Of a DNA stretch of 64,000 nucleotides, positions 17,266 through 26,738 are shown piece by piece. Source of the stretch: Demequina sp. B12 (lineage in GTDB: Bacteria; Actinomycetota; Actinomycetes; Actinomycetales; Demequinaceae); the NCBI RefSeq assembly GCF_028823635.1, contig NZ_JAPEHU010000003.1, positions 346,971 to 410,970 of the forward strand, given 5' to 3'. The stretch's first letter is position 1. Every line of letters starts with the position of its first letter. The notes beneath the pieces were generated by a model. That model did not search any database. It had not been told where the DNA came from and saw only the letters and a program-made list of their open reading frames with translations. Both the position numbers and the translations under genes were made by a program.

Positions 17266-20013
17266 TTACTTGCGTCCGCGGCCCTTCTTCGCAGGTGCCT
17301 TCTCAGCCTTGGCCTCGGCGGGAGCCTCAACCTCGGCGGCGGCCTCGGCCGGAGCCGACTGGCGAGCAACGATGTCCTCGTAGCGGACGCCGTAGTACGC
17401 GGCCTGCATCATGATCTTCATGTCGGCGAGCATCGGCAAACGGGGGTTGGCCGGTGCGCACTGGTCTTCGTAGGCGTTGAGTGCCAGGGTGTCGAGCGAA
17501 CCGATGAAGTCCTCTTCGGCGATGCCCACTTCCTGGAACGAACGCTGGATGCCGACCTTGTCGCGCAGCTCTTCCACAGCGGTGGCGTAGGCCTCGACAG
17601 CCTCGTCCGGCGTGGAGTGAGCCAGACCCAGCACCTTGGCGATCTCCTGGAACCGCTCGGGAGCCACGTAGGACTCCTGCTTGGGCCATGAGGTCGGCTT
17701 GGTGGGGATCTTGCCGTTGTAACGGATGACGTGCGGCAGGTAGATGGCGTTGGTGCGGCCGTGTGCAACGTGGAAGGTGGAACCCGTCACGTGGCTCATG
17801 GCGTGGACCAGACCAAGGAACGCGTTACCGAATGCCATACCCGCCACGGTTGCGGCGTTGTGCATCTTCTCGCGGGCCTTCTCCTGTCCCGGTCCGCCCT
17901 TGACCGACTCTTCGATGTACTCGAAGACCATGCGGATGGCCTGGAGAGCCATACCGTCGGTGAAGTCGTTGGCGTAGACCGACACGAACGCCTCGGTGGC
18001 GTGCGTCAGAGCGTCGAAGCCGGAGTCCGCAGCCACCACGGCGGGCAGCTTCGAGGTCAGAACCGGGTCAACGATCGCGACGGACGGCGTGAGCGCGTAG
18101 TCAGCCAGCGGGTACTTGCGGCCGGTGTCGGTGTCGGTGATGACCGCAAACGGCGTCACCTCTGCACCGGTTCCCGAGGTGGTCGGGATGCAGACCAGCT
18201 GTGCCAGTTCGCCCAGCTGGGGGAACGTGAAGGCACGCTTACGGACGTCGAAGAACTTCTCCTTCAGGTCGCTGAAGACCACGTCCGGGTGTTCGTACAT
18301 GAGCCACATGACCTTCGCGGCGTCCATGGGCGAGCCACCACCGATGGCGATCAAGGTGTCCGGCTTGAAGGCACGCAGGACCTCGGCGCCAGCCTGGACC
18401 GTCTTGATCGACGGCTCGGGCTCAACGTTGTCGATGATCTGCACGGAGACCTTGTTGTTGCGGCGGTTCAGCACGTCCAGCACGCGGTCCACAATGCCGA
18501 TGCGGGTCATGGTGGCGTCGGTGATGATGGTGACGCGCTCCACGTCCGGCATGGACTTGAGGTAGCGGATGGAGTTGGGCTCAAAGTAGGTCTTTGCAGG
18601 AACCTTGAACCACTGCATGTTGTTGTTCCTCCGGCCGATGCGCTTGACGTTGATCAGGTTCACTGCGGACACGTTGTTGGACACCGAGTTGTGGCCGTAG
18701 GAGCCGCAGCCCAGGGTCAGCGAGGGCAGGAAGGCGTTGTAGATGTCACCGATTCCACCCTGCGACGAAGGCGAGTTGCAGATGATGCGGACTGCCTTGA
18801 CGCGGCTTCCGAACTCCTTGATGAGGTCCTGGTCGGTGGCGTGGATCGCTGCCGAGTGGCCCAGGCCGTGGAACTCGACCATGCGCTCTGCGTAGTCCAG
18901 GCCCTGTTCGGTGGACTCGGACTTCAGCACTGCGAGGACGGGGCACAGCTTTTCGCGGGTCAGGGGCTCCGACTCACCGACGGTGGAGACCTCAGCCAGG
19001 ATGATCGAGGTGTCGGCGGGGACAGAGAACCCAGCCTGCTCGGCAATCCAGGTGGGGTGCTTACCCACAACGTTCGGGTTGAGCTTGGCGCCGGCGCAGT
19101 TTTCGCCGGAGGCGGTCACACCGAAGATGAACTCTTCGAGCTTGGCCTTTTCTTCAGCGTTCACGCGGTAGGCGTGGAGCTTCTGGAACTCTGCGAGTGC
19201 CTCGTCGTAGATGGAAGCGTCGATGATCGCGGCCTGCTCCGACGCACACACCATGCCGTTGTCGAAGGCCTTCGAGATGATGATGTCGTTCACCGAACGC
19301 TTGAGGTTCGCAGACTCGTGAATGTAGGCGGGCACGTTTCCGGCACCGACACCCAGGGCGGGCTTACCGCAGGAGTAGGCCGCCTTCACCATGGCGTTTC
19401 CACCGGTGGCGAGGATCAGCGCAATGCCGTCGTGGTTCATCAGGGCGTTGGTGGCCTCGATGGAGGGGTGCTCGACCCACTGGATGCAGTTCTCGGGGGC
19501 GCCTGCCTTGATGGCGGCGTCACGGACGACGCGAGCTGCGGCGACCGAGGACTCCTGGGCGCTGGGGTGGAACGCGAACACGATCGGGTTGCGGGTCTTC
19601 AGCGCGACGAGCGACTTGAAGATCGCGGTCGAGGTGGGGTTGGTCACCGGGGTGACTCCACACACGACACCGACGGGCTCTGCGATCTCGGTGATGCCGA
19701 GCAGTTCGTCTTCGTGGATGACGCCCACGGTCTTCATGGGGCCCATCGAGTGGGTGACGTGCTCGCAAGCGAAGATGTTCTTGACGGCCTTGTCCTCGAA
19801 GACACCGCGGCCCGTTTCGGCCACAGCCTGGAGGGCGAGGTCGCCGTGCTGGCTCAGAGCGGCAACGGATGCCTTCTTGACCAGCAGGTCAACGTCTTCC
19901 TGAGTGAAGGCGCTGTAGGCCTGCAGTGCACGCTGGCCGTTCGCTACCAGACGGTCGATCTCTTCAGCAACCGACGGCTGGGCGGCCGTGGGACTGTCGA
20001 CTGTGGCGGTCAT
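17266..20013 (-). CDS. adhE: Bifunctional acetaldehyde-CoA/alcohol dehydrogenase AdhE
   Basis: AdhE reduces acetyl-CoA to acetaldehyde and then to ethanol, regenerating NAD+ during fermentation. The 915-residue protein has an N-terminal aldehyde dehydrogenase domain (about 1-440, catalytic Cys in GMVCASEQ) and a C-terminal iron-dependent alcohol dehydrogenase domain (about 460-870, with HAMSHVTGS and HVAHGRTNA containing the iron ligands). The usual length is 870-890. The extra C-terminal 35 residues form a tail of Ala, Glu and Lys ending KKGRGRK, which is unusual. GGGAGAA precedes the ATG. It is monocistronic between terminators, and upstream lies a DosR-box-like palindrome. Confidence 0.97.
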   Translation of the reverse strand: MTATVDSPTAAQPSVAEEIDRLVANGQRALQAYSAFTQEDVDLLVKKASVAALSQHGDLALQAVAETGRGVFEDKAVKNIFACEHVTHSMGPMKTVGVIHEDELLGITEIAEPVGVVCGVTPVTNPTSTAIFKSLVALKTRNPIVFAFHPSAQESSVAAARVVRDAAIKAGAPENCIQWVEHPSIEATNALMNHDGIALILATGGNAMVKAAYSCGKPALGVGAGNVPAYIHESANLKRSVNDIIISKAFDNGMVCASEQAAIIDASIYDEALAEFQKLHAYRVNAEEKAKLEEFIFGVTASGENCAGAKLNPNVVGKHPTWIAEQAGFSVPADTSIILAEVSTVGESEPLTREKLCPVLAVLKSESTEQGLDYAERMVEFHGLGHSAAIHATDQDLIKEFGSRVKAVRIICNSPSSQGGIGDIYNAFLPSLTLGCGSYGHNSVSNNVSAVNLINVKRIGRRNNNMQWFKVPAKTYFEPNSIRYLKSMPDVERVTIITDATMTRIGIVDRVLDVLNRRNNKVSVQIIDNVEPEPSIKTVQAGAEVLRAFKPDTLIAIGGGSPMDAAKVMWLMYEHPDVVFSDLKEKFFDVRKRAFTFPQLGELAQLVCIPTTSGTGAEVTPFAVITDTDTGRKYPLADYALTPSVAIVDPVLTSKLPAVVAADSGFDALTHATEAFVSVYANDFTDGMALQAIRMVFEYIEESVKGGPGQEKAREKMHNAATVAGMAFGNAFLGLVHAMSHVTGSTFHVAHGRTNAIYLPHVIRYNGKIPTKPTSWPKQESYVAPERFQEIAKVLGLAHSTPDEAVEAYATAVEELRDKVGIQRSFQEVGIAEEDFIGSLDTLALNAYEDQCAPANPRLPMLADMKIMMQAAYYGVRYEDIVARQSAPAEAAAEVEAPAEAKAEKAPAKKGRGRK

Positions 20014-20045
20014 GGTGTTTCTCCCTTGGGTCGCGGATCCCGGGT

Positions 20046-20090
20046 GGAATCCTGATACTTAGAATCTAGGGCTACCAGCGGGAGGATTCC
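20046..20090. repeat. Inverted repeat around the adhE promoter
   Basis: GGAATCCT (20046-20053) and its inverse AGGATTCC (20083-20090) flank a TAGATT hexamer (complement of 20063-20068) that may be the adhE -10 box. The arrangement could be a regulator site or an RNA stem. Confidence 0.4.
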
Positions 20091-20104
20091 TGAGGCGTAG
20101 GTCC

Positions 20105-20124
20105 CGCGGGACAAAGGTCCTGCC
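20105..20124. promoter_or_regulatory. DosR-box-like palindrome upstream of adhE
   Basis: CGCGGGACAAAGGTCCTGCC has the core GGGAC-N4-GTCC(T) of the actinobacterial DosR/DevR box (TTSGGGACTWWAGTCCCSAA, 13 of 20 positions by my count). It is centred about 58 bp upstream of the predicted adhE start point. It overlaps a perfect 12-bp palindrome GTCCCGCGGGAC (20101-20112). Binding by a NarL/FixJ-type regulator is inference. Confidence 0.45.
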
Positions 20125-20145
20125 AGCGGTTTTGGGCGCAAGGGA

Positions 20146-20165
20146 CGGGCCGATGCGCGCCGGGG
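20146..20165. repeat. 20-bp intergenic repeat, copy 1
   Basis: CGGGCCGATGCGCGCCGGGG occurs here and, exactly, at 53341-53360, both outside genes. It may be a small dispersed repeat of this genome. Confidence 0.5.
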
Positions 20166-20178
20166 GTCGTGGCTTGGG

Positions 20179-20194
20179 GGCCTCTGCTGAGGCC
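20179..20194 (-). terminator. Probable pflA terminator
   Basis: GGCCTC-TGCT-GAGGCC forms a 6-bp GC-rich stem with a 4-nt loop, 73 nt after the pflA stop codon and before the adhE promoter region. Confidence 0.45.
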
Positions 20195-20266
20195 AGGCTC
20201 CAGCATGTGACGTCGTTGCGTCCGGTGTCGGGTCGTGCGCGACGCGCTGATACCGGCGTTGGGGCT

Positions 20267-21076
20267 TTAGAAGACCGTCAGGCCCCGCGCCTCGAACTGG
20301 CCGCGCACGCGCTCCACCAGCTCCTTGGAGGGCGGTTCTGTGCCCTCTAAGGCGTAGGTTTCGCCCAACTCATGCCACTTTTCGCGGCCCATTTGGTGGA
20401 ACGGCAGCACCTCGACCCGCTCAAGCGAGGACAGCGTGGCCGCATAGTCGGCGACCTTTTCGACGTTGTCGAAGTCGTCCGTCAGACCAGGCACGACCAC
20501 GAAGCGCAACCAGATCGGGATATTGCGTTCCGCCAGCTTGCGGCCAAAAACGAGTGTGGGCTCGAGCAGGCGTCCGGTGACCTTCTTGTAGGTCTCAGGG
20601 TCGCCAGACTTGACGTCCAACAGCACCAGGTCGGTGTTGTCGAGCAGATCGTCGGAGGCACGCAGGCCCAGGAATCCTGAGGTGTCGAGTGTGGTGTGAA
20701 TGCCTTCGGCCTTGCATTCCGCGAAGACTCGTTCGACGAACGAGGCTTGCAGCAGTGCTTCGCCACCGGAGAGGGTTACTCCCCCATCGGACGCTTGGAG
20801 AACTGGCTTGTAGCGGCGCACTCGCTTCATCAGGTCGTCGACGTGGACGCGGGTGCCGCGGCGCATTTGCCAGGTGTCGGGGTTGTGGCAGTACAGGCAG
20901 CGAAGGGGGCAGCCTGCCAGGAAGAACGTGAGTCGAGTTCCGGGACCGTCGACGGCGGTGACCAACTCCCACGAGTGCACGGATCCCGTGTCGCCGCCCG
21001 CTTGCGCGGTACGGCGCAGATCGTCGTCTGCAGCCTCGAGTGGGGGCGTGTTGTGGAGGTCAATGGGGACGGACAT
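20267..21076 (-). CDS. pflA: Pyruvate formate-lyase-activating enzyme
   Basis: A radical SAM enzyme that installs the glycyl radical on PflB under anaerobic conditions. The 269-residue protein has the CxxxCxxC cluster motif in CPLRCLYCHNPDTW, then GGEALLQ and the VLLDVKSGD and VPGLTDD segments typical of PFL activases. Normal length is about 245-290. The ATG at 21076 is preceded by AAGGAG; the reading frame continues upstream without family features. It is downstream of pflB, separated by a strong hairpin. Confidence 0.95.
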   Translation of the reverse strand: MSVPIDLHNTPPLEAADDDLRRTAQAGGDTGSVHSWELVTAVDGPGTRLTFFLAGCPLRCLYCHNPDTWQMRRGTRVHVDDLMKRVRRYKPVLQASDGGVTLSGGEALLQASFVERVFAECKAEGIHTTLDTSGFLGLRASDDLLDNTDLVLLDVKSGDPETYKKVTGRLLEPTLVFGRKLAERNIPIWLRFVVVPGLTDDFDNVEKVADYAATLSSLERVEVLPFHQMGREKWHELGETYALEGTEPPSKELVERVRGQFEARGLTVF

Positions 21077-21124
21077 GACCTGTGCTCCTTGGGGTGGGAA
21101 CGAGTGGGGCCTGTGGGCGGAAGC

Positions 21125-21163
21125 CGCGGCTCCTGTCACCGCACACCGGTGACAGGAGCCGCG
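21125..21163 (-). terminator. Strong hairpin between pflB and pflA
   Basis: A perfect 16-bp stem (21125-21140 with 21148-21163) closes a 7-nt loop, starting 6 nt after the pflB stop codon. It probably stabilises pflB mRNA or attenuates read-through into pflA, giving the large excess of PflB over its activase that is usual. No U tract follows. Confidence 0.75.
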
Positions 21164-21169
21164 CTTCGC

Positions 21170-23440
21170 TTACAGACTTCCGTGGAAGGTGCGGGAAAGC
21201 ACGTCGAGCTGCTGCTCGCGGGTGAGGCGGACGAAGTTCACGGCGTAGCCGGACACGCGCACCGTCAGCTGCGGGTAGTTCTCGGGGTGTTCCATCGCGT
21301 CTTCGAGGGTTTCGCGGTTCAGAACGTTGACGTTCATGTGGAAGCCCTGCGACACGGTGTAGGCGTCGAGCACACCGACCAGGTTCTTGACCTGCTCAGC
21401 CTTGTCCCGGCCCAGTCCGGACGGCACCACAGAGGTGGTCAGCGAGATGCCATCCTCTGCCTGGTCGTACGGAAGCTTCGCGACGGACAGTGCGGAAGCC
21501 ACGATGCCGTGGGTGTCACGACCGTTCATGGGGTTGGCACCGGGTGCGAAGGGCTCGCCTGCACGGCGACCGTCGGGCGTGTTTCCGGTGTGCTTGCCGT
21601 ACACCACGTTCGAGGTGATGGTCAGCACCGACTGGGTGTGCTTGGAGTTGCGGTAGGTGGGCTGGCGGCGCACCTTCTCCATGAAGCGACGGACCAGTTC
21701 CACGGCGATGTCGTCGGCGCGGTCGTCGTCGTTGCCGTAGGTGGGGTATTCACCTTCGACGTCGTAGTCGACAACCAGGCCGGTTTCGTCGCGCACGGGA
21801 CGCACGGTGGCGTACTTGATGGCGGACAAGGAGTCCGTGGCGACCGAGAGGCCGGCGATGCCGCAGGCCATGGTGCGCAGGATTTCCTTGTCGTGCAGTG
21901 CCATCTCGATGCGCTCGTAGGCGTACTTGTCGTGCATGAAGTGGATGCAGTTGAGGGCGTCCACGTAGGTCTCAGCGAGCCAGTCCAGCAGCGAGTCGTA
22001 GGCGTTGAGGGTCTCGTCGAAGTCGAGCACCTCAGCGGTGAGCGGGTTGCTCACGGGGGCGATCTGCTTGCCGGAGATCTCGTCGCGACCACCGTTCACT
22101 GCGTACAGGAGCGCCTTGGCGAGGTTGACGCGAGCTCCGAAGAACTGCATCTGCTTGCCGACCTCCATGGCGGACACGCAGCACGCGATAGCGCCGTCGT
22201 CACCGCACTGCTGGCGGATCAGAGCGTCGGACTCGTACTGAATCGACGAGGTGTCGATCGAGACCTGGGCACAGTACTCCTTGAAGCCCTGCGGGAGCTG
22301 GTCAGACCAGAACACGGTCAGGTTCGGCTCCGGGGCGGGGCCCAAGTTGTACAGGGTCTGCAGGAAGCGGAAGGACGTCTTGGTGACCAGCGGGCGTCCG
22401 TCTTCTCCCATACCGCCGATGGACTCGGTCACCCAGGTGGGGTCACCGGAGAACAGGGCGTCGTACTCGGGGGTGCGCAGGAAGCGGACGATGCGCAGCT
22501 TGATGACGAAGTCATCGATGATTTCCTGTGCATCGGTCTCGGTGATGGTGCCTTCGGCGAGGTCGCGCTGGGCGTAAATGTCGAGGAAGGTCGAGGTGCG
22601 ACCCAGCGACATGGCGGCGCCGTTCTGCTCCTTCACTGCGGCAAGGTAGCCGAAGTACAGCCACTGCACTGCTTCACGGAAGTTGCGGGCCGGACCGGAG
22701 ATGTCGTAGCCGTAGGAGGCCGCCATCTGCTTGAGTTCGTTCAGCGCCTTGATCTGCTCGCTGTTTTCTTCGCGGTCGCGGATCACGTCTTCGACGGAGC
22801 GTTCCATGTCCAGCAGAGCACGCTCGCGCTTCTTGCCTGCGATGAGGGCGTCAACGCCGTACAGGGCAACACGGCGGTAGTCGCCGATGATGCGGCCACG
22901 GCCGTACGCGTCGGGAAGACCGGTGACGATGTGCGAGCTACGGGCTGCGCGGACGTTCGGAGGGTAAACGTCGAACACACCGTCGTTGTGGGTCTTGCGG
23001 TACTTGGTGAAGATGGTCTCGAGCTCGGGGTCCACGTCATAGCCGTAGGTTTCGAGGCTCTTGGCGACCATGCGCCAGCCACCGAACGGCATGATGGCGC
23101 GCTTCAGCGGCTCGTCGGTCTGGATACCTTCGATGACGTCTTCGCCGTCGAGCACGTGGCCCGGTGCGTGCGAAGTGATCGAGGAGGGCGTGGTGGCGTC
23201 AACGTCGTAGACGCCCTTTTCGCGCTCTGCGGGGAACTTTGCGGCGATGGAGTCCCAGGCGCGGGTGGTGCGCTCAGTGGGTCCCTCAAGGAAGCTGCTG
23301 TCGCCTTCATAAGGCGTGTAGTTGGCCTGGATGAAGCCGCGGACGTCGATTCCGTCGGCCCAGGGGCCACGGTCGAAGCCCCTCCACTCGTCCACGTGCG
23401 CGAGGTTGTCTGCGCCAGTGCGGGGATCAGTGGTCGTCAT
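21170..23440 (-). CDS. pflB: Pyruvate formate-lyase
   Basis: PflB is a glycyl-radical enzyme that splits pyruvate with CoA into acetyl-CoA and formate without oxygen. The 756-residue protein has adjacent catalytic cysteines in [11 protein letters not shown] near residue 410 and the radical glycine in [11 protein letters not shown] about 30 residues from the end. Length is normal for the family. The ATG at 23440 has GGGAGAAA upstream. PflB supplies acetyl-CoA to the neighbouring AdhE, so this region is an ethanol/formate fermentation block. A DosR-box-like site lies just upstream of its predicted promoter. Confidence 0.97.
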   Translation of the reverse strand: MTTTDPRTGADNLAHVDEWRGFDRGPWADGIDVRGFIQANYTPYEGDSSFLEGPTERTTRAWDSIAAKFPAEREKGVYDVDATTPSSITSHAPGHVLDGEDVIEGIQTDEPLKRAIMPFGGWRMVAKSLETYGYDVDPELETIFTKYRKTHNDGVFDVYPPNVRAARSSHIVTGLPDAYGRGRIIGDYRRVALYGVDALIAGKKRERALLDMERSVEDVIRDREENSEQIKALNELKQMAASYGYDISGPARNFREAVQWLYFGYLAAVKEQNGAAMSLGRTSTFLDIYAQRDLAEGTITETDAQEIIDDFVIKLRIVRFLRTPEYDALFSGDPTWVTESIGGMGEDGRPLVTKTSFRFLQTLYNLGPAPEPNLTVFWSDQLPQGFKEYCAQVSIDTSSIQYESDALIRQQCGDDGAIACCVSAMEVGKQMQFFGARVNLAKALLYAVNGGRDEISGKQIAPVSNPLTAEVLDFDETLNAYDSLLDWLAETYVDALNCIHFMHDKYAYERIEMALHDKEILRTMACGIAGLSVATDSLSAIKYATVRPVRDETGLVVDYDVEGEYPTYGNDDDRADDIAVELVRRFMEKVRRQPTYRNSKHTQSVLTITSNVVYGKHTGNTPDGRRAGEPFAPGANPMNGRDTHGIVASALSVAKLPYDQAEDGISLTTSVVPSGLGRDKAEQVKNLVGVLDAYTVSQGFHMNVNVLNRETLEDAMEHPENYPQLTVRVSGYAVNFVRLTREQQLDVLSRTFHGSL

Positions 23441-23501
23441 GATGGATTTCTCCCTCCGGGGCACGGGGTGAGCGGTGGTTCCGCTAGGGCTCCCGTGCGC
23501 T

Positions 23502-23530
23502 CTTCATCCAAGTTACGCCTGTGTTGTCAA
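23502..23530 (-). promoter_or_regulatory. Predicted pflB promoter
   Basis: TTGACA (complement of 23525-23530) is a perfect -35 box; 17 nt further lies ATGAAG (complement of 23502-23507), a weak -10 box. A weak -10 next to a strong -35 fits an activated promoter. Confidence 0.4.
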
Positions 23531-23535
23531 TGGTG

Positions 23536-23555
23536 TTTGGGACCTTCGACCCCAG
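23536..23555. promoter_or_regulatory. DosR-box-like palindrome upstream of pflB
   Basis: TTTGGGACCTTCGACCCCAG matches the DosR/DevR consensus TTSGGGACTWWAGTCCCSAA at about 15 of 20 positions. It lies directly upstream of the -35 box, centred near -50, where such activators work. A weaker second copy may lie at about 23559-23578. No DosR-type regulator is encoded in the window. Confidence 0.5.
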
Positions 23556-23701
23556 TGGTCTAGGACCTATGCCACAGCCCCGCCTTGTCGTTGCCGGAAC
23601 GTGACCTTCACGACAGCTTTTTTGCGGGCGAACCTGGGTTTTTTCCACCGGTTCTCGTTGCCGTGTCGTTGCACTGGCACGTGGACCGGTACGGTGAGCG
23701 C

Positions 23702-26233
23702 ATGGCAGCAACGTCGCTCTCATCGTCCCTCATTGTTGATGGCTGGACTCTCACGCATTCCGGTGGCACCGCCCCGGCTGCAGTGGAGGGCGCCACAGTC
23801 CCTGCGGACGTGCCCGGCACCACCCATGTGGACTTGTTGAGCGCAGGCCTCATCCCGGATCCTTACCTCTCTACCAATGAAGCAGACTTGGCGTGGATGC
23901 ATCTGTGCCAGTGGCGTTACGCCACCACGTTTGATGCGGACCCGGTGGAGCCAGGCGAGCGGGTGGATCTGGTCTTTGACGGCCTCGACACGGTCGCGAC
24001 GGTTCGGCTCAATGGCACCGAGGTTGCGCGCACCAAGAACATGCACCGTTCCTACCGTTTTGATGTCCGCGAGCTTCTCTCTACTGACAGCAACGCGCTC
24101 GAAGTCGATTTCGCATCGGCCCTTGAATATGCCCAGAACCTCACGGAGACGTTGGGGCACCGTCCCACCCCCTACCCACACCCCTACCCTGCGGTGCGCA
24201 AGATGGCGTGCTCGTTTGGCTGGGACTGGGGCCCAGATTTGCAGACCGCGGGGATCTGGAAGCCGGTCAAGCTGGAACGGTGGAGGACGGCGCGAATCGA
24301 CACGGTCCGTCCGGTGGTGACCCTCGATGGCTGCAATGGCCGTGTCGAGGCACACGTCACCGTGGAACGCGCCGCCGACTGCGATTTGCATCTGCACGCC
24401 ACGATTGGCGGTGTGGAGGCGGGCGCCACGATTGTGGCGGGCGAGTCGCAGGGCACTGTGGTGCTCGAGGTTCCTGACGTGGAACGTTGGTGGCCGCGCG
24501 GATATGGCGAGGCTCACTTGTATGACTTCGAGTTGACGCTCAGCGCTGGCGAGGGAGCCGATGCGGCGGCGTTGGATTCGTACCGAACTCGCCTGGGTTT
24601 CCGCACCGTCGAGGTGGACATGAGTCACGACGGCACGGGGGCGGCATTCACGTTTGTGGTCAACGGCGAGCCGGTCTTTGTGAAGGGCGCCAACTGGATT
24701 CCCGACGACCACCTGCTCACGCGGATTACGCGTGACCGGCTGGAGCGGCGCATCACCCAGGCCACCGATGCCCACATGAACCTGCTGCGCATTTGGGGCG
24801 GCGGCATCTACGAGTCCGAGGACTTCTACGAGCTCTGTGACGAGGCCGGCGTGATGGTGTGGCAGGACTTCCTGTTCGCCTGCGCCGCCTATGCCGAAGG
24901 CGCTCCCCTGCGCGGCGAGGTCGAAGCGGAGGCCCGTGAGGCGATCGTTCGCCTGATGCCGCATGCGTCGCTGGTGTTGTGGAACGGTTCCAACGAGAAC
25001 ATTTGGGGTTGGCACGACTGGAACTGGCAAGGCCACATTGGCGGCGATGGCACGTGGGGCATCGGCTACTACGAGGAACTGCTGCCGGCCTTGGTGGCGG
25101 ACTTGGATCCCACTCGCACGTACACGCCGTCGTCCCCCTTCAGCCCGCATCAGCCGTACGACACAGTTCACCCCAACGACCCCGCGTGGGGACCTATCCA
25201 CGAGTGGCAGGTGTGGAACACGCTCGACTACACCCACTACGGCTCGTATGTCCCGCGTTTCTCCTCCGAATATGGGTTCCAGGGCCCGCCCGCGTGGGCC
25301 ACGTTGACGCGATCGATTCCGGAAGAGGACCGGCATCAGGAATCAGCGGCGTGGTTGGCGCACCAGAAGGCTCACGAGGGCAACGACAAACTCAACCGGG
25401 GCTTGCGTCCGCATTTGCCGGCAGGCCGTGACTTTGAGGAGTGGCATTGGGCCACGCAGTTGAACCAGGCGCGCGCTATCCGGTTCGCGATTGAGCACTA
25501 CCGCTCGTGGTGGCCTCAAACTGCTGGGTCGATCATGTGGCAGCTCAACGACTGCTGGCCAGTCACCTCCTGGGCTGCGGTAGATGGAGACGAGCGTCTC
25601 AAGCCTTTGTGGTTTGCGTTGCGTGCGGGATATGCGCCTCGCATTCTGACGTTCCAGCCGCGTGGCGCTGATGGCGAACTCGATACCTCGGGATTGCCGC
25701 ATGTGGTGGCGGTCAATGACTCGGACGAGGATTGGGATGAGACTCTGACGCTGAGCCGGGTCTCGCTCGATGGCGAAGAGCGGGCTGTCAGCACTGTGCA
25801 TTTGGCCGTCCCTGCGCGCCAGGCGGTGACGATTCCGGTGCCGTCTCATGTGGTGCACATTGAGGATCCCGCCCGGGAGTTGTTGGTGGCGGACGCCGGT
25901 TACGCCGGCGATGAGGATCACGTGCGTGCCGTATGGACCGATGCTGAGGACAAGGACTTTGCACATGCGGCGCGGCCGTTCACCGCAACGGCTGCCGCTG
26001 CTGCGGGCGGCTACGAGGTGACGGTGACAGCGCAAGAGTTTGTGCGGGACCTGGCGCTGCTGGCGGACAAAGTTGCGGCTGATGCTGTGGTCTCGGACAC
26101 GTTGGTGACGTTGCTTCCCGATGAGCGGGTGACGTTCCGGATTGCCACGAGTGCAGATGTGGATCCGCAGGACTTCCTGGGCGAACGAGTGTTGGTGAGC
26201 GCGAACTCGCTGGTGGCGGGCGCGCACGACTAG
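23702..26233 (+). CDS. GH2 beta-mannosidase
   Basis: An 843-residue glycoside hydrolase family 2 enzyme that removes terminal beta-mannose from manno-oligosaccharides or N-glycan cores. Domains in order are a sugar-binding jelly roll (about 1-190, with CSFGWDWGPD), an immunoglobulin-like domain (about 200-300), the catalytic barrel (about 305-620) and C-terminal Ig-like domains. The acid/base glutamate is in LWNGSNENIWG and the nucleophile glutamate in SSEYGFQGP. No signal peptide is seen, so it acts in the cytoplasm on imported sugars. The ATG at 23702 has TACGGT 6 nt upstream (23690-23695) and no Shine-Dalgarno, so it is probably leaderless. No dedicated transporter adjoins it. Confidence 0.93.
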   Translation: MAATSLSSSLIVDGWTLTHSGGTAPAAVEGATVPADVPGTTHVDLLSAGLIPDPYLSTNEADLAWMHLCQWRYATTFDADPVEPGERVDLVFDGLDTVATVRLNGTEVARTKNMHRSYRFDVRELLSTDSNALEVDFASALEYAQNLTETLGHRPTPYPHPYPAVRKMACSFGWDWGPDLQTAGIWKPVKLERWRTARIDTVRPVVTLDGCNGRVEAHVTVERAADCDLHLHATIGGVEAGATIVAGESQGTVVLEVPDVERWWPRGYGEAHLYDFELTLSAGEGADAAALDSYRTRLGFRTVEVDMSHDGTGAAFTFVVNGEPVFVKGANWIPDDHLLTRITRDRLERRITQATDAHMNLLRIWGGGIYESEDFYELCDEAGVMVWQDFLFACAAYAEGAPLRGEVEAEAREAIVRLMPHASLVLWNGSNENIWGWHDWNWQGHIGGDGTWGIGYYEELLPALVADLDPTRTYTPSSPFSPHQPYDTVHPNDPAWGPIHEWQVWNTLDYTHYGSYVPRFSSEYGFQGPPAWATLTRSIPEEDRHQESAAWLAHQKAHEGNDKLNRGLRPHLPAGRDFEEWHWATQLNQARAIRFAIEHYRSWWPQTAGSIMWQLNDCWPVTSWAAVDGDERLKPLWFALRAGYAPRILTFQPRGADGELDTSGLPHVVAVNDSDEDWDETLTLSRVSLDGEERAVSTVHLAVPARQAVTIPVPSHVVHIEDPARELLVADAGYAGDEDHVRAVWTDAEDKDFAHAARPFTATAAAAAGGYEVTVTAQEFVRDLALLADKVAADAVVSDTLVTLLPDERVTFRIATSADVDPQDFLGERVLVSANSLVAGAHD

Positions 26234-26240
26234 TACGTCG

Positions 26241-26738
26241 CTAGCTGGCGCGTGCGGTGGCGTTCACCTCAAGGGTGATGCCGTCTGACCAAGGTGCGAG
26301 CGCGTCGAGGTTGAACAGCAGCGGCACCGTGCGGGCCAGTGTCACACTGGCACTGCGGGTGTCCGCTGCGCTCGCGTCTGTCACGGCAACGCCTGCCACC
26401 CAGGCTTCCGGATGGGCGGCGAGGGTGGCGGCCGCTGATTGTCTGATGTGGGATTCGGTCAGGTGCACGGCCTGGGTGACGTCTCCTGGCGGGCGCGGAG
26501 CGTTGCCCACTGCCTCGAGGACGGTCTGGTCGGCGAGCGCGAGCAGTCGCATCCGTTGCACGTGAACATCGGTGGCAACAGCGACCACAAGAGCGGCGAT
26601 CAGGACGATCACCACCCACCCGAGCGCGAACACGGACGCCGCTCCCCTGTCATCTGTGGCGTGGGAGCGGGTGGTTCGCGGCAGCGTGCCGTGAGCAGCG
26701 GTGGCCGAACTCATGGTGGGGCCGAGCACATGTGTCAT
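26241..26738 (-). CDS. TadG/Rv3654c-like pilus-locus protein
   Basis: A 165-residue protein with one N-terminal membrane helix after the DDRGAASVFALG motif (about residues 30-60), like the TadG N-terminal family and the small 'helicase/secretion neighbourhood TadE-like' proteins of actinobacterial Tad loci. The rest is extracellular and variable. The start overlaps the preceding TadE-like gene by 4 bp. It is the last gene of the operon and ends 7 bp from the convergent mannosidase gene. Confidence 0.75.
   Translation of the reverse strand: MTHVLGPTMSSATAAHGTLPRTTRSHATDDRGAASVFALGWVVIVLIAALVVAVATDVHVQRMRLLALADQTVLEAVGNAPRPPGDVTQAVHLTESHIRQSAAATLAAHPEAWVAGVAVTDASAADTRSASVTLARTVPLLFNLDALAPWSDGITLEVNATARAS

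Noticed and set aside
17731..20055. A 774-codon plus-strand frame opposite adhE, and a 955-codon one (20696-23563) opposite pflB and pflA
   Set aside because: Low-complexity Val/Gly/His/Asp-rich translations without domains; both are shadows of well-supported enzymes.
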